From positions 27,386,800 to 27,450,799 of the forward strand of contig OX243820.1 in assembly GCA_945859605.1 (NCBI GenBank): DNA of 64,000 nt, read 5' to 3'. Below the pieces are notes generated by a model. That model was given only the letters and a program-made list of their open reading frames with translations, was not told where the DNA came from and did no database searches. The DNA comes from Lumbricus rubellus. Lineage: Eukaryota > Annelida > Clitellata > Crassiclitellata > Lumbricidae. The translations under genes and the position numbers were made by a program. Below are positions 1-11,700 of the stretch, piece after piece (position 1 is the stretch's first letter; each line of letters starts with the position of its first letter).

Positions 1-250
1 TCACTCACTCATTCACTCACTCACTCACACTCACTCACACACTTACGCTCACTCACTCACTCACTCAATCATTCACTCACTTGCTCACTCGTTCACTCAC
101 TCACTCATTCGCTAACTCACTAACTCACTCACTAACTCACTCACTCAATCATTCAATCAATTAATATATCAATCAATCAATCAATTTATCATTTGCTCAT
201 TCACTCATTCTCCCATTTACTCACTCGTCCAATAACCCTCTACCTAATAA
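1..250. repeat. TCAC/TCAT intronic minisatellite
   Basis: Degenerate tandem TCAC, TCAT and CAAT tetramers. The same tract recurs at 11235-11450, 19370-19690 and 27540-27730, each time in the intron just upstream of a Kunitz exon. It is therefore an inherited landmark of the duplicated gene unit and marks this stretch as an intron of gene copy 0. Confidence 0.9.
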
Positions 251-409
251 TTTCCACCAGAACGTTCAAGTTGTACTCGTGAGGGCTTTTGCAATCCTTT
301 TATCGGTCAATCCTTTAAAAATTAATCTCACTTGAGGAAGGAACAACTGGACTTTCAACGGACTTTCTTACGCGCATTTGTTTAATGTAATTAGACCTTC
401 TGTTGCAGA

Positions 410-505
410 TAAGATGAGATTAAATGAGATAAGATAAGATAAGATATGATAAGATGAGAATAAATTAAATGAGATAAGAATCAATTAGATAAGATGATTA
501 TGATG
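410..505. repeat. GATAA-rich short tandem repeat
   Basis: Irregular repeats of GATAAGATGAGATAAAT type in the intron before the Kunitz exon of copy 0. No coding or structural signal was seen. Confidence 0.7.
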
Positions 506-669
506 TGAATATTTGTTGTACCCAGACTTCAAGTTCATTCCTAAGCCCCACATTGTAATGCAATTATTTTTGTATCCAGACATTCTATTAGTATGCCATT
601 TGTAACATGAATTTCTAGCTTTAACCTTAACAACGTTATCATGCTATTATTTGTATTAATTTTTAACAG

Positions 670-929
670 TGTTGTGCTCGGGAACTCCAAACACCAGCTT
701 ATGCAGTGACTCCAATGACACCCAATACCGTTGGTCTTACAATGCATCGACTCATTCCTGCGAGAGTTTCCGTTATTATGGCTGCACTCCCAGTCCTAAC
801 ACATTCACGTCTCTGAAGGCATGCGAGAACAAATGCAAGTCTCCGAACGTCTGCGAAGCTTGTGGAGATGATTGCAATACGTTCAAGAAGGACCAGGTTA
901 CCAAATGCATCTGTCCAGATCCATGCAAG
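670..929 (+). CDS. Kunitz plus antistasin-like exon of copy 0
   Basis: The six-cysteine spacing C-x8-C-x18-C-x7-C-x12-C-x3-C, with FRYYGC and NTF preceding the fifth Cys, is the Kunitz/BPTI signature. The C2-C3 interval is three residues longer than the classic 15. The residue after the second Cys, the usual P1 position, is Ser rather than Lys or Arg. A second half-domain (NVCEACGDDC...KCICPDPCK) follows in the same exon. The acceptor is AG at 668-669 and the donor GT at 930-931. Confidence 0.88.
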
Positions 930-3900
930 GTATGGCCAATCCGAAACTCTATCTACTGAACAACGTTCCATAATCATCAACACGATCATCATAAATCAGC
1001 CAGGAAACAGAGACCTTAATTGCATCATATTCAGTAACTCACTAACATTCTTTGGTCATCAGCACGATCATAGTCATAAGGAAATCACATTAATCATCAT
1101 AATCAACAGGAACAGTAATTTCATTACCTTCATTCTATTATGTTCAATAACTTACTGGTTACCGTTGCTTAATCATCAGCGTGATCATCATAATCGACAG
1201 GAAACCATATTCCGTCATTTTATTATGTTCAATAAGTGATTAACGCTGCTTAATCATGAACAGTAAGAAATCAGTCACCTGCGTCGCATTTCATTCAATA
1301 ATCAACAGTATCGTCAACATTTCCACCATAATTATTGTAACCATCGTCGATTATAATTGTAGGACTTCAACTGCACTGCAGACGGCGAGGTGTGCAGATT
1401 AGTAGACGTGGTCTGTGACAAGCCACCGTGCAACACGACACCGAAACCGTTCTGCGTTAAGAGTAAGAAATAAAGATATTTCTTGACGAAAGTGAAACTG
1501 ACTTTCACATAATTACAAAGCATCCAAATCTGTTTTAAAGTGTTAACAAGATTAAGGTTTAATTGTGATCTATTCAATCAGTCATATGAGTGGGAAACGT
1601 ATTGCGAGAGCTAATGGCGTGGTCACGACGAATGATTAATAATAATAATAACAATAATAATAGGCCTAATAATAATAACATCATCCTAACTACATCAGCG
1701 CATCAGTATTATGATCCAGCAATTCAATGCGTTGCATTCAGCGGTGCCTTTCCAGCTATACCCCGCAGTCGATCGAGTCGTGGGCTACGATTGACTTGGC
1801 TCGCGCGACGATCGACTCGATCGACTTCGTCGACTCGCCGACCTTTCCACGACTCGATCGACTTGGCTCGACCGACGATTGACTCGATCGACTTCGTCGA
1901 CTTGACCAATTTTTGTCTCTTGCTCACCTCTGCAGTTATGTGACCTCAAAATGAAATCATACAATAGTAGATCTGTGTCATAATCTGTGTGACGTCACAG
2001 TACGCCTAATTTCGTATTCTCAGCGAATTTATAGTAGATTTGTACTGTTATCGTAGTGACGTCACAATGGACCTTTTAGATTCTGTAAATGAACTTCAAT
2101 AATTATTACGATATAGATAAAATTATGTGTAATAATCGAAGTTCGTCACAATAGACCTAGTTTATTCTCAAAGTGAACTTCTTTATTAGTAGATCTGTAT
2201 CATGATCTAAGTGACGTCACAATGGGCCTAGTTTTATATCCTCAAACTGAACGTATAATAATTAGATTTGTATCATAATCAGAGCGATGTTGCGTTTAAA
2301 CAGCCGCAGTTTTGTATTATGAAAATGAAACAATATTAGTCTACAATCGCAATCGAAATGATGCCACAATAGACCCAATTTCGTTTTCTCAGTGAAATTA
2401 TATTAATATAATTATAATAGGCCTAAAATTGTATCATAATCGAAGTGACGTCATAAAAGGTCCCTTTTATATTCTAAAAATGAATATAATATACTGGTAG
2501 ATCTGTATAATAATCGAAACGACGTCACAATAGGCCTTGTTTAGGCTATATTCTCAAAATGCACTCCTATAATAGGCCCTGTACATTTGTGTCATAATCG
2601 AAGTGACGTCACAATAGGCCTTATTTATATTCTCAAAATGCACTTCTATGATAGTACATTTTGTATCATAATCGAAGTGACGTCATAATAGGCCTAGTTA
2701 TTTTAATTCTCGAAGTGAACTTATAATATAATAGTAAAATAGTACCATAATCAGAGTGACGTTACAATAATCATAGGCTTAGTTTTGTATTCTCAAAATT
2801 AATTAAGTTATATGATAGTAGATCTGTATCATGATCGAATTGACGTCACAATTGACCTAATTTTGTTTTCTAAATGAACTTATTTAATTGTACATTATTG
2901 TATCATAAACGAAGTGACGTCATAAAATGCCCCGTTTTATATTATCAAAATTAACTTCAACATGTATAAACTATACACTATATACAGGCCTATAATATGC
3001 GCATGTATCATGCTCATTCAGAGCGGATCCAAGAGGAATCCGGCAATGCCTCCACCACATTCAAAGATTTGCACAGGACGTGGCCCCTCTCCCATCAGGT
3101 TTCAAGAAGCTGTAAATCAATGCAATGGGAACAGGAAGGTGCATGAGGGAGAAACTCCGAGAAAGTAGGCATTGCACATGACTAAAAAGTCATCAGATTT
3201 TAAATAACCTGAGTTGCCACGGGTTTTTAGATGTTTTTTGGGGCGAAAGACTAAAATAAGGATTTTTTCGGCGGAAGACGAACGAAAAATTTTTTCGGCC
3301 CAAGGTCAAATTTTTTACCCCTTTCAAAATTTCTCTATATCCGGCACTGTATTCGTTCAACTCACATCAAAAACGCACGTCTATTATAATAGTTAACTTT
3401 CACAGTTCCACTAACACGAAATCGCCAGTTGCCAAAAGGTTCATTAGCTGCACTTATGTGCAAAAACTGAATTGCATCATTAGCCTATATTACGTAAGTT
3501 AGGACCATTGTAATTTGCAGGTCACTTTGAGACTTCAAGAAATATAGAGTAGGCCTAAGTGAAATATTTCTAAGTCGATTCGAGTCGATGAAATAACGAT
3601 CGACTCGACCTGCCAAGACTCACGAATGTCACGATCGACTCGACTTGCAAGTCGACGATTTTTCGATCGACTCGACTTTGCAAGACTCACGATCGACTCG
3701 ACTTGCAAGTCGATCGAGTCGACGATTTTTCGATCGACTCGACTTGGCAAGACTCACGATCGACTCGACTCGCAAGTCGATCGAGTCGACGATTTTTCGA
3801 TCGACTCGACTTGGCCGAGTTATGATCGACTCGATTGATCGACTCGATCGACTGCGGGGTATGTTTCCAGCGCAGGATTTCAACAACGACTAGGTGCCGT

Positions 3901-4120
3901 TCCAGATGTTTAAAAAAATTCTGTTCTTAATTATTAGGCTATTTAAGTCCCTGAGGGATCCTAAATACCTTGGGGCATAAAAAATAATAACAACTCATCA
4001 TCAGCATTGTCATCTTCGTCAAAGTCATCGTCGTCGTATCACCATCATCAACATTATCATCATCGTCGTCGTCGTTATCATCATTGTCGTCGCCGTAATC
4101 ATCAAAATCGTCGTCGTCGT

Positions 4121-4190
<70 letters not shown>

Positions 4191-4600
4191 GTCATCGTCA
4201 TCGTCATCGTCGTCGTCGTCGTCGTCATCGTCATCAGCATCAGCATCATCACCATCCTCATCATCGTAGGGTCGACTATTTCAGTTTCTAACGCTGTAGC
4301 AGTCATAATCTTGACAATAGTTAGGCCTATTCCCGCGTTATGACAGAAGTAGTCCATTGTGTGCCATGGGGAGGGGTCCCGTATGCAAAATGGTGTTGGG
4401 GAGTTTCTCACTTCTAATCAGTCAGTGGGTCCCTTTACATGAAAAATCACCTAGGTCTAATAATATCGATTTTCATTGCAGATCCTTGTCCAGAGCCCGA
4501 GCCGTGTGGCTTGCGGTGCATGAAGCGTCTCAAGACGGATGATAACGGATGTCAGCTCTGCGAGTGCTGCGATCAATACGTAGTAATAGAATTTTGGTAG
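670..4600 (+). CDS. Gene copy 0, 3' part: secreted Kunitz/antistasin-like multidomain protein (partial)
   Basis: Three exons can be joined in frame: 670-929, 1363-1462 and 4482-4600 (stop TAG). Each has AG/GT borders and the phases of the complete copies. They encode a Kunitz domain plus antistasin-like half, the Cys module (NCTADGEVCRL...) and a final antistasin-like domain with the C-x2-C-x-C-C ending (CQLCECC). Signal-peptide and first modules must lie left of the window. The last intron carries the 2.1 kb hAT-like element at 1757-3863. The product is expected to be secreted. Protease inhibition is a family inference and has not been shown. Frames are intact, so it is probably functional. 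What it inhibits, if anything, cannot be read here. Confidence 0.8.
1960..2960. repeat. Tandem ~80-120 bp repeat carrying TGACGTCA
   Basis: Around ten degenerate units share the order TAGATCTGTATCATAATCGA, then GTGACGTCAC, then AATAGGCCTA, then TATTCTCAAAATGAACTT. Eight units keep a perfect TGACGTCA (near 1991, 2057, 2211, 2445, 2603, 2677, 2840 and 2917). At least two others are one base off. Confidence 0.85.
3570..3850. repeat. CGATCGACTCGA minisatellite, right subterminal array
   Basis: Self-complementary units around CGATCGACTCGACTTG and CAAGTCGATCGAGTCGACGA. A matching array sits at 1765-1905 just inside the left end of the 1757-3863 element. Confidence 0.85.
3990..4275. repeat. CAT/CGT trinucleotide microsatellite
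   Basis: Mixed CAT and CGT repeats in the intron before the last exon of copy 0. Equivalent tracts occupy the same intron in A (12440-12700), B (20904-21610), C (about 29425-29500) and D (about 42900-42990). The tract predates the gene duplications. Confidence 0.9.
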
Positions 4601-4636
4601 AACAAAAAACATCAATCAATTCAACAAATTAGTAGG

Positions 4637-5198
4637 AAGTAGAGACTTGGCAGAGTTGTTAAGTACACCCTACTGACGAAAATACCAAAAGTCCTCATAA
4701 ATCCGTGCTGTGCTTGAGCCGCCATCTTGGAAAATGGCGAAACAAATTTGATTTTTAGGCAGTCGCTCTTGAACCGTTACTGAATAGGGTTGCAAGGTCA
4801 GAAATTTCAGACAACACCGCAATGACTGTGTTCGGTAAATAAGCTTAATTATTGCTGGCAACAAGACTTAGTGTTGGCGGGTAGTTTCTAGAGCCCATGA
4901 AATGAACTGGACTGTTCGGTATTTACAGGTAATGAACTGGACTGTTCGGTAATGAACCGGACTGTCCGGTATTTACACAAACTGTCCGGTCAGAAATTTC
5001 AGACAACACCGGAATAACTGCGTTCGGTAAATAAGCTTAATTATTGCTAACAAGACTATAATTGTTGGCGTGTAGTTTCTAGAGCCCATGAAAATATATT
5101 TATCTGCTTACGGCGGTTCGAGCACAACACGGATAAATGAGGACTTTTAGTATTTTCGTCAGTGTAGTGTACTCAACAACTCTGTCAAGTCTCTACTT
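4637..5198. mobile_element. MITE with long (~90 bp) terminal inverted repeats
   Basis: AAGTAGAGACTTGGCAGAGT at the left is matched, inverted, by ACTCTGTCAAGTCTCTACTT at the right. The match continues for about 90 bp with scattered mismatches. No ORF was found. The target duplication is not clear. Confidence 0.7.
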
Positions 5199-5965
5199 TT
5201 CCCGATAATTTGCTGAGTCGATTTTTCTACAATTTGTCCACTAAAGGTCCGGTAATAACTTTTTTGCGTGTTTGAATAAGCTTATAACCTTAATTTTTTT
5301 CAAGAGAAGGAAATTAACGATGACTTTCTTTCTATTCTATGAACTTATATCAACCGGGTCCAAAGTTATGCACATTCAAATTTGGTTTGACAAAACTTGA
5401 TTCTTCCAAAATGCAAAGATTCATTTTAAAATTAAACTCGTTTTACTTGGTAAGCAAGATCGCCCGAAAATAGGGCAATGGGGCACTTGTGTCTCCCCTG
5501 GAAATTGAGATCAGTTTTCTAACTACTATTTTCATAAATTTCTATGCAAAGCACCAATGACTCTACAATGATATACAAAGTAGAACTCCGAAATCTACGT
5601 TTAGACATCCCTACGAAAAATAAACATGTTGTTCATTTCTCTGTCTTGCAGTTTCAGGCTCTTGTTAGAAACTAACCGATACCGTAGTGCTTTATCTTCA
5701 CAGAGGTCGCCCATACAAATAGTTGATCATAATTGATTAAGTGTAGGCTATTTGATTGGAATCTCACTGTTATGCAAGCTTTCACAACAGCACAAATTAT
5801 CAATAAATTACACTAAATCTTATTGTAAAAATTTGAAATTGTGCCAGAAACGAGATGACTAGTAGGCTATATTTTTTCCAAAACACCGAAACAAGCAAAC
5901 AAGAAATGCTTCATCCAAGTCCATTAACAGAGGTCTTAACCTTGGTCGCGTAGTTGCCATGTGTG
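5199..5965. other. 3' flank of copy 0, no gene seen
   Basis: This stretch is alignable by eye with 12950-13600, 29775-30250 and 45430-45930 downstream of copies A, C and D (shared phrases around CAACCGGGTCCAAAGTTATG and AAATTAAACTCGTTTTACT). An AATAAA lies near 5619. It probably contains the 3' UTR and end of the transcript. Confidence 0.5.
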
Positions 5966-6163
5966 AAATCAATTAATCAATCAATCAATCAGTCAATCAA
6001 ATCACATAAATTTGTATAGCGCCCTTTCAAGATCGCTATTCAGAGGCTCTCCCAACCCAGGCCTAGTCAAAAAGAAAAGTCTTGAGAAGACAATAGAAAG
6101 AGCCATCAGAGTCACGGGAAAGCAAACGAAGAGCGGGAGGGAGGCCATTTCTGGCATTTCAGA
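5966..6163 (-). mobile_element. LINE 3'-tail fragment (minus)
   Basis: AATCAATCAATC microsatellite followed by TATAGCGCCCTTTCAAGA and CAGAGGC-CTCCCA. This is the antisense version of the recurring retroelement tail '...GAGCGCCTCTGAG...GGCGCTATATAAATG(ATT)n' seen at about ten other places here. Confidence 0.6.
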
Positions 6164-6165
6164 TA

Positions 6166-6952
6166 TACACTGTGTCCACGATAAAGTAGAACCCAATAAA
6201 AAATGTCATAACTCGGTCAAAACTTTCAGGATTTGTCTGAAATTTTAAACACAACAACAGTGGCCATATTTACACACGATCTTAAAGCAGATTAAAAATA
6301 TTCGTGAGTTTGTCAAATTTATGAGCGTTTGAGATGCAGCACCGAAAAATGCAACTTTCCAACATGAAAAAGCTGAAAAGAAGTGAAATTCAGCTAAATA
6401 TGGTGATCAAAATGTCATTTTTGTTCACGAACACACGACCATAGACGTAGAGGCTACTGTTTGATGTCCGGTCGATGATCACCTGGTCAAACAGCTGCCA
6501 CTCTTCAATCAGACGCACGGTCACACACCCTACGGTTATCGATGTCATGAATACGGGAACGAAAAACGCGCTACTCCGGTACATGCACCCGGATCGAGGT
6601 CTGGACTGCTAGGCGGCCACAGCTATGGATATGAAGCCGAGTGTCTTCCGGGACAGCTACTACACTACTACGTCTATGGTCGTGTGTTCGTGAACAAAAA
6701 TGACATCCTGAGCACCATATTTAGCTGAATTTTACTTCTTTTCAGCTTTTTCATGTTGGAAAGTTGCATTTTTCGGTGCTGCATTTCAAACGCTCATAAA
6801 TTTGGCAAACTCACGAATATTTCTAATCGGCTTTAGGATCTCGTGTAAATATGTCCACTATTGTTACGTGTAAAATTTCAGGCAAATCCTAAACATTTTG
6901 ACCGAGTTATGAAACTTTATTGTGGGTTCTACTTTATCGTGGACACAGTGTA
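6166..6952. mobile_element. Tc1/mariner-type foldback element
   Basis: Starts TACACTGTGTCCACGATAAAG and ends with its inverse, flanked by TA on both sides. Inverted similarity runs for several hundred bases from each end (for example AAATATGGTGATCAAAATGTCATTT against AAAATGACATCCTGAGCACCATATTT). The centre resembles the transposase C-terminal remnant at 49960-50453. Confidence 0.75.
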
Positions 6953-6954
6953 TA

Positions 6955-8150
6955 TGGACCCATGCACCAGGGAAAATGCTCTTCTCTGCATAGTAGCGGT
7001 ACGACAAAAATGTGTGCAAAGCCCACGGGCCCACGAGCTCCAGGGGCCCAAGGTGATTGTTTAATTATTTTACTATCTTAATTAATAATATCACATTATT
7101 TTATGCAGCTGTAAACCTAGTAGGCTACTATTGTTGTGAACCCAAATGCATTAGCTTTCTTTTTAACTTTAGGTCTACTGGCGCCTTTAACCGCCGTGCT
7201 GTTGGCAGGAAAAACTATAGGCTTAGGCTACTGACCTCTTTTTGAATTGTGTTATCGTCTCGAGGTATGACTGTCAAATTGCAGGATAACGTTATTATGT
7301 GTGAACGAGAATGAACAATAGGTATAGGGTAGGGTGACCGTACGTCCCGGTTTTCCGGGACATGTCCCTGTTTTTTGTGGTGCGTCCCGGTGTTCCGACG
7401 ACTTAAGCAAAAGGGCAGAATTGTCCCGGTTTTTGACAAGATGGAAACTTGGATATTGAAACGTCGGTTTTATGTAAATGACATAGGCCCCGATCAAAAT
7501 GTAGTTGTAACCCAAAAAAGTCGTTACGAAGTTGTCATTTATATGGAATATTATAGGCCTATTACACCTTCAGTAGGCTAGTGAGTTTAGCTAATAGATT
7601 TAAAAGAATTATCAAGGTATGCCTAACGAGAAAGTTTTCACAATGGGTGGGGGGAGCTACAATTTCACTGGCCACGCCAGATCTATTATAGGTCTACCGA
7701 CCTCAGCAGGACTGGTCATGCCAGGGTCGTAGGCCTAATAAAGTTCGACCGCTCATGACAGCACTGAAATACAGCAAATTCTTTAGAGCTTAGACAACTT
7801 ATAATGCTGTCATTGTAATGTGGAAATTCAAAGAAAATTGGGATGATGAGTGCAGTGACACATTCTTTACAAAAACCCCTTCCAATGCAAATAAGGAAAT
7901 CTAGAACATGCATGGGTATTTTTCATAGAGGTTTCCCATTATATAAATGTCTCAGTTTCACTTTCTTATGATTTTTATTATGAATAATAGGTTCTTTAGT
8001 GCAAAGAAATTTGCTAACAACCAAAAAGTGGTAATTATGAAAATAGGTTTCAACTTTCCAGAGGGGGGCAAGTGCCCCCTCTTGCCCCTATGTGTGGGCG
8101 CCCCCTCCGTAACCTCATATCGACCCACCACAGGTCTAGAATAATTATTA
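6955..8150. other. Intergenic, no gene seen
   Basis: Unremarkable AT-rich DNA with scattered TAGGCCTA palindromes and short GGGGGC-rich fragments near 8060-8110 that resemble the interiors of the short hAT-like MITEs. Confidence 0.5.
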
Positions 8151-8160
8151 TATCGTGCTC

Positions 8161-8293
8161 TGCTAAATTATAATTGATTTTTCATCGTTTCTCAATTAGA
8201 TCTTGTAAAATTACAATCGATAGATTTAAATTGCAAAACTGCACTGCAGATTGTTTGACTGCGAAACCAATTATTCAGCGGCGCTGCTATAAA
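8161..8293 (+). promoter_or_regulatory. Promoter of gene A: conserved block plus TATA box
   Basis: A ~110 bp block (CAATTAGATCTTGTAAA, ACAATCGATAGATT, TTTGACTGCGAAACC) ends at GCGGCGCTGC-TATAAAA (TATA 8288-8293). The block recurs before B, C, F and, inverted, E. The conserved order makes it a credible proximal promoter. A 5' UTR intron is likely, with donor GTAAGT at 8383 and acceptor CAACAG ending at 8674. Confidence 0.7.
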
Positions 8294-8454
8294 ACCAGAC
8301 AGAAATAATAATTATTTATTGATGTGTGGCATTTGGTTAGAAGATTGTTTCGTTCGTTGGTTAGATGTTAATTGGTGGACAGGTAAGTTCTTTGACTGAA
8401 AGTATTCACTGGTTGATGATACCATATGGTATTACTATATTATAATAATATGGG

Positions 8455-8536
8455 TGGGAGGGAGAGATGGAGGGAGGGATTGGCCGGGAACGGCCGAATC
8501 CTAAAATTCCCGGGCAACTCCTGGTGCTTCAGCTAG
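8455..8536 (+). mobile_element. Helitron-like 3' terminus
   Basis: G/A-rich stretch followed by CCCGGGCAACTCCTGGTGCTTCAGCTAG|T. This is the same ending family as 28880-28923 and 62360-62411 (GC hairpin then CTAG before T). The 5' end was not identified. Confidence 0.4.
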
Positions 8537-8750
8537 TATAATAATAATTATAGGCCTATGTGTATGTGGCTGATTGCTAGAATGGATAATGTGATCGAAT
8601 AACAAATTCTGGTAGTTAGGCCTAATCATCGAAAATTCTTGGTAAGACTACTTCATTTCCGTTGCTATCAACAGCTCTTCATCTAAACACTGAACGAACG
8701 ATCAACTGCTTTTCAACAAAACTTCAAGAGGAAATCTAGTGGAAGGGAAG

Positions 8751-11700
8751 ATGAAAACGTCAGCTTTTGTAGCTGTTGTGATCGCTCTCGTGGTCATCCA
8801 AATGGTCAACGCACAAGGTCAGTGACTGAATATTGTGCTTGATGTCGCTATGTAGCTTTTTGTGTATAGTCTTTATCTCTGTATACATGGACCTACACAT
8901 GGTTACCTATCACTTCATGCATTCAATACGAGATCCTCTGATCATCTAGTCTCCAAAGCACAGCTGGGATATGTCCCTAATATAGCCTACCCCTCAAACT
9001 AGAGGCCTAAATGCAAAAAGCCGCCATCTGCATCGTCATCTCGCTCAATGCGTTCTCTGGTCGTCTTCACCTTTTTGTTCCAAGGACGAGGACCGTTTTT
9101 GCCTAACATCGGGCGTTTGCTACATGTGGTTGGTCTCTTCATTTGGGATGACCTTCCTGCCGCATTACGGGCTAAACTAATGACTATTTTTCCTTATCAG
9201 TCTCTCATTCTTTAAACACATTTCTTTTCCCCTGAGGTCTTCGTGCTGAGAGCGCCTCTGAATAGTCATACTGGGAGATTCGCTATATAAAAGTATAAAA
9301 AGAATACAAAATACAATACAATACAGTGAGCTCAGAAAACGTGAGAAACTCCGGATGATCTTGGTTTTAGATACGACAGCGACAACGCAAGTGACCAATA
9401 CGTCAGCGACTTGTAAGGAAGTGATGTGTATGGTTGGATGTGAACGGGTCATGGGTTCTGATGGATGTCCAATCTGCGATTGTCAGAAGAACTGCACGGT
9501 AAGTAACACTTGTAATGTGATGCAATATAATTAGTTCAATTGCTGATCGTGACTGGCATCAGCAGAAAACGTGAGAAACAGATGGCTGTGGATGATCTTA
9601 GTTTCAGGGACGTCTAATACAACAACTGTCGTGACACCGACTTGTAAGGAAGTGATGTGTATGGATGGTTGTGAACGGGTCATGGGTCCTGATGGATGTC
9701 CGATCTGCGATTGTCAAAAGAACTGCGCGGTAGAGAACACTTGCTCTTTTTGGTCACACAAGTAGACGCAAGGTAGAGTGAAGCTTGTCAACCTGGTGAC
9801 ACGAAGCTGCTACTACCAACTTCGGTCAGTGGGGAGCTGCTGGTCCCTCGAACCAGCTCTTCTAGGCTAGCCTACTAGGGTCACGGGTTGGGAACCACTG
9901 GATTATACTGTCTGCACAGTCTGTCTGTTTAATAAATGATTGAATTGTCCAAAAATTTAATTTAGTTTCTTGAGTTCTCTTTAAGACTACTCGCAGTGAT
10001 AGCTCTAGAAACCAGTAAAAACATTGCCCTAGATCCCCGCACTATAATTTTGCAGAAACTTTCGTTTTTTAAGCCCACTATTGTTTTCCTTCTTCACGTC
10101 GCCGTCACCGTCATCATAAATATCCACTGTTTCAGTGTTTATTTGATCGGAATAAACCATAAATAAATGGTTCACTTTAGGATATCAACTGCACGAAAGA
10201 TGAAGTATGCGTCCTGAGACAGATTGAATGCAACCGGGATCCTTGTTTTCCACGACCGATCTGCGTTCCAAGATATGGTATCTACCATCACGATGTTTTA
10301 TTCATTCGTTCAGCTGTTCTTTCAATCGTTCCCTCGCTCGTTTAAGTCATTCCGTCGCCTGCCTGCATCTTTGACGAGTGTAGGACCTTTCCCCCTGGAC
10401 AAAACCTTCGGACAAAACCACTGACAAAAACCCCGGACAAACCTCCCCAGGGTAGGACAAAATCACCCTGGTAGAACATCTTGGTATAAGTGGTAGGCCT
10501 ACTTCTCCTAATGACGTACAGTCCTAAGTACGCAAGCTGAATTGATGAAAAGAATTCTCACTAAGTAGAAATCGGATTGATAAAAACAATTTTTACTGAA
10601 GTGGAAGCTGGACTGATGAAAATATTCTTGCTTAAATGGAAGCTGGATTGATGACAAGGTTTCATACTATCGTAAATAACACCATGCAGCATTGCCAACC
10701 TAAGAATGCTGCCAGCAGGTATTAGTTTCATATCGGAATGACTGAGCGACACTAAGAGGTTATCAGCTCAAGCCTGAACCACAGTGACAGGTGGCTACCC
10801 ATGTGGCACTAACTAGTTGACACAGCACCGCAAACTGGACAATTAGTCTAAGTTTGATCATTAGGCTAATACCTACATAAATAGGATATTTGCAGTGACT
10901 AAATGGAAGTGGATTGAAGAAAATTAATTGCTATCTAAGTAGAAGTTTTATCGATGAAAAGAAATTTTACTATTTAAATAGAACATGGATTTGTGAAACG
11001 CGCTTTATAAATTATATGTAATTACAGAAATAGGCTATTTGCATCGGCAGTGGGGCTTTGTTGAAGGGGGGGGGTTAATGTCCTAAGCTAAATCGGGGGG
11101 ATTTGTCCGTGAGGTTATTTTGGGGGTGTGTCCGAGGAAGTATGTCCAGGGGGGAAATGTCTTCGACCCATCCCTTTTCTTATTTAATTCCACAAATGCG
11201 CTCAATTTCGCTTTTCTTTCCACCCTGTCAGCACATTGCTAGCTCATTTCACTCATTTCATTCATCCAATCATTCACTCACTCACTTGATCAATGGCTCA
11301 TATCCTCACTTGCTCACCTGCTCGTTCACTCGCTCACTCACTCACTCACTTATTCACTCACTTATTCACTCACTTATTCACTCACTCATTCACTCACTTA
11401 TTCACTCCCTCATTCACTCACTTATTCACTCACCTTCTTGTTTATTTATGCACTCATCGTCGTAGTCAACTGAATTACTTGGAGAGCCAGAATGTTGAAC
11501 TTGTTTTCCTGACGGCTGTTTTGCAATGTTTTGTACTGGCAAATCGTCTTAAAATCAATCTCACAGAAGAAGGACCATCCAGACTTTCTACCGACGTTCT
11601 CACCACATTTGTGTAACGTAATTAGACCTTCTCTTGCAGTGTGTCTAATTTGTATTAATTTCTAACAGTGACGTGCACGGGAACTCCAAACACTACCTTG

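Larger units (their letters stand above)
1757..3863. mobile_element. hAT-like non-autonomous element in last intron of copy 0
   Basis: The terminal inverted repeat ATACCCCGCAGTCGATCGAG appears at 1758 and inverted at the right end. Both ends are bordered by the same 8 bp, TTTCCAGC (1749-1756 and 3864-3871), a perfect target duplication. An 8 bp duplication fits hAT, although the terminus is not the strict YARNG form. Inside are subterminal GATCGACTCGA arrays at both ends and a tandem array with CRE palindromes in the middle. No transposase ORF was found. Confidence 0.75.

Noticed and set aside
4007..4291. Poly-His ORF
   Set aside because: CAT/CGT microsatellite in an intron.
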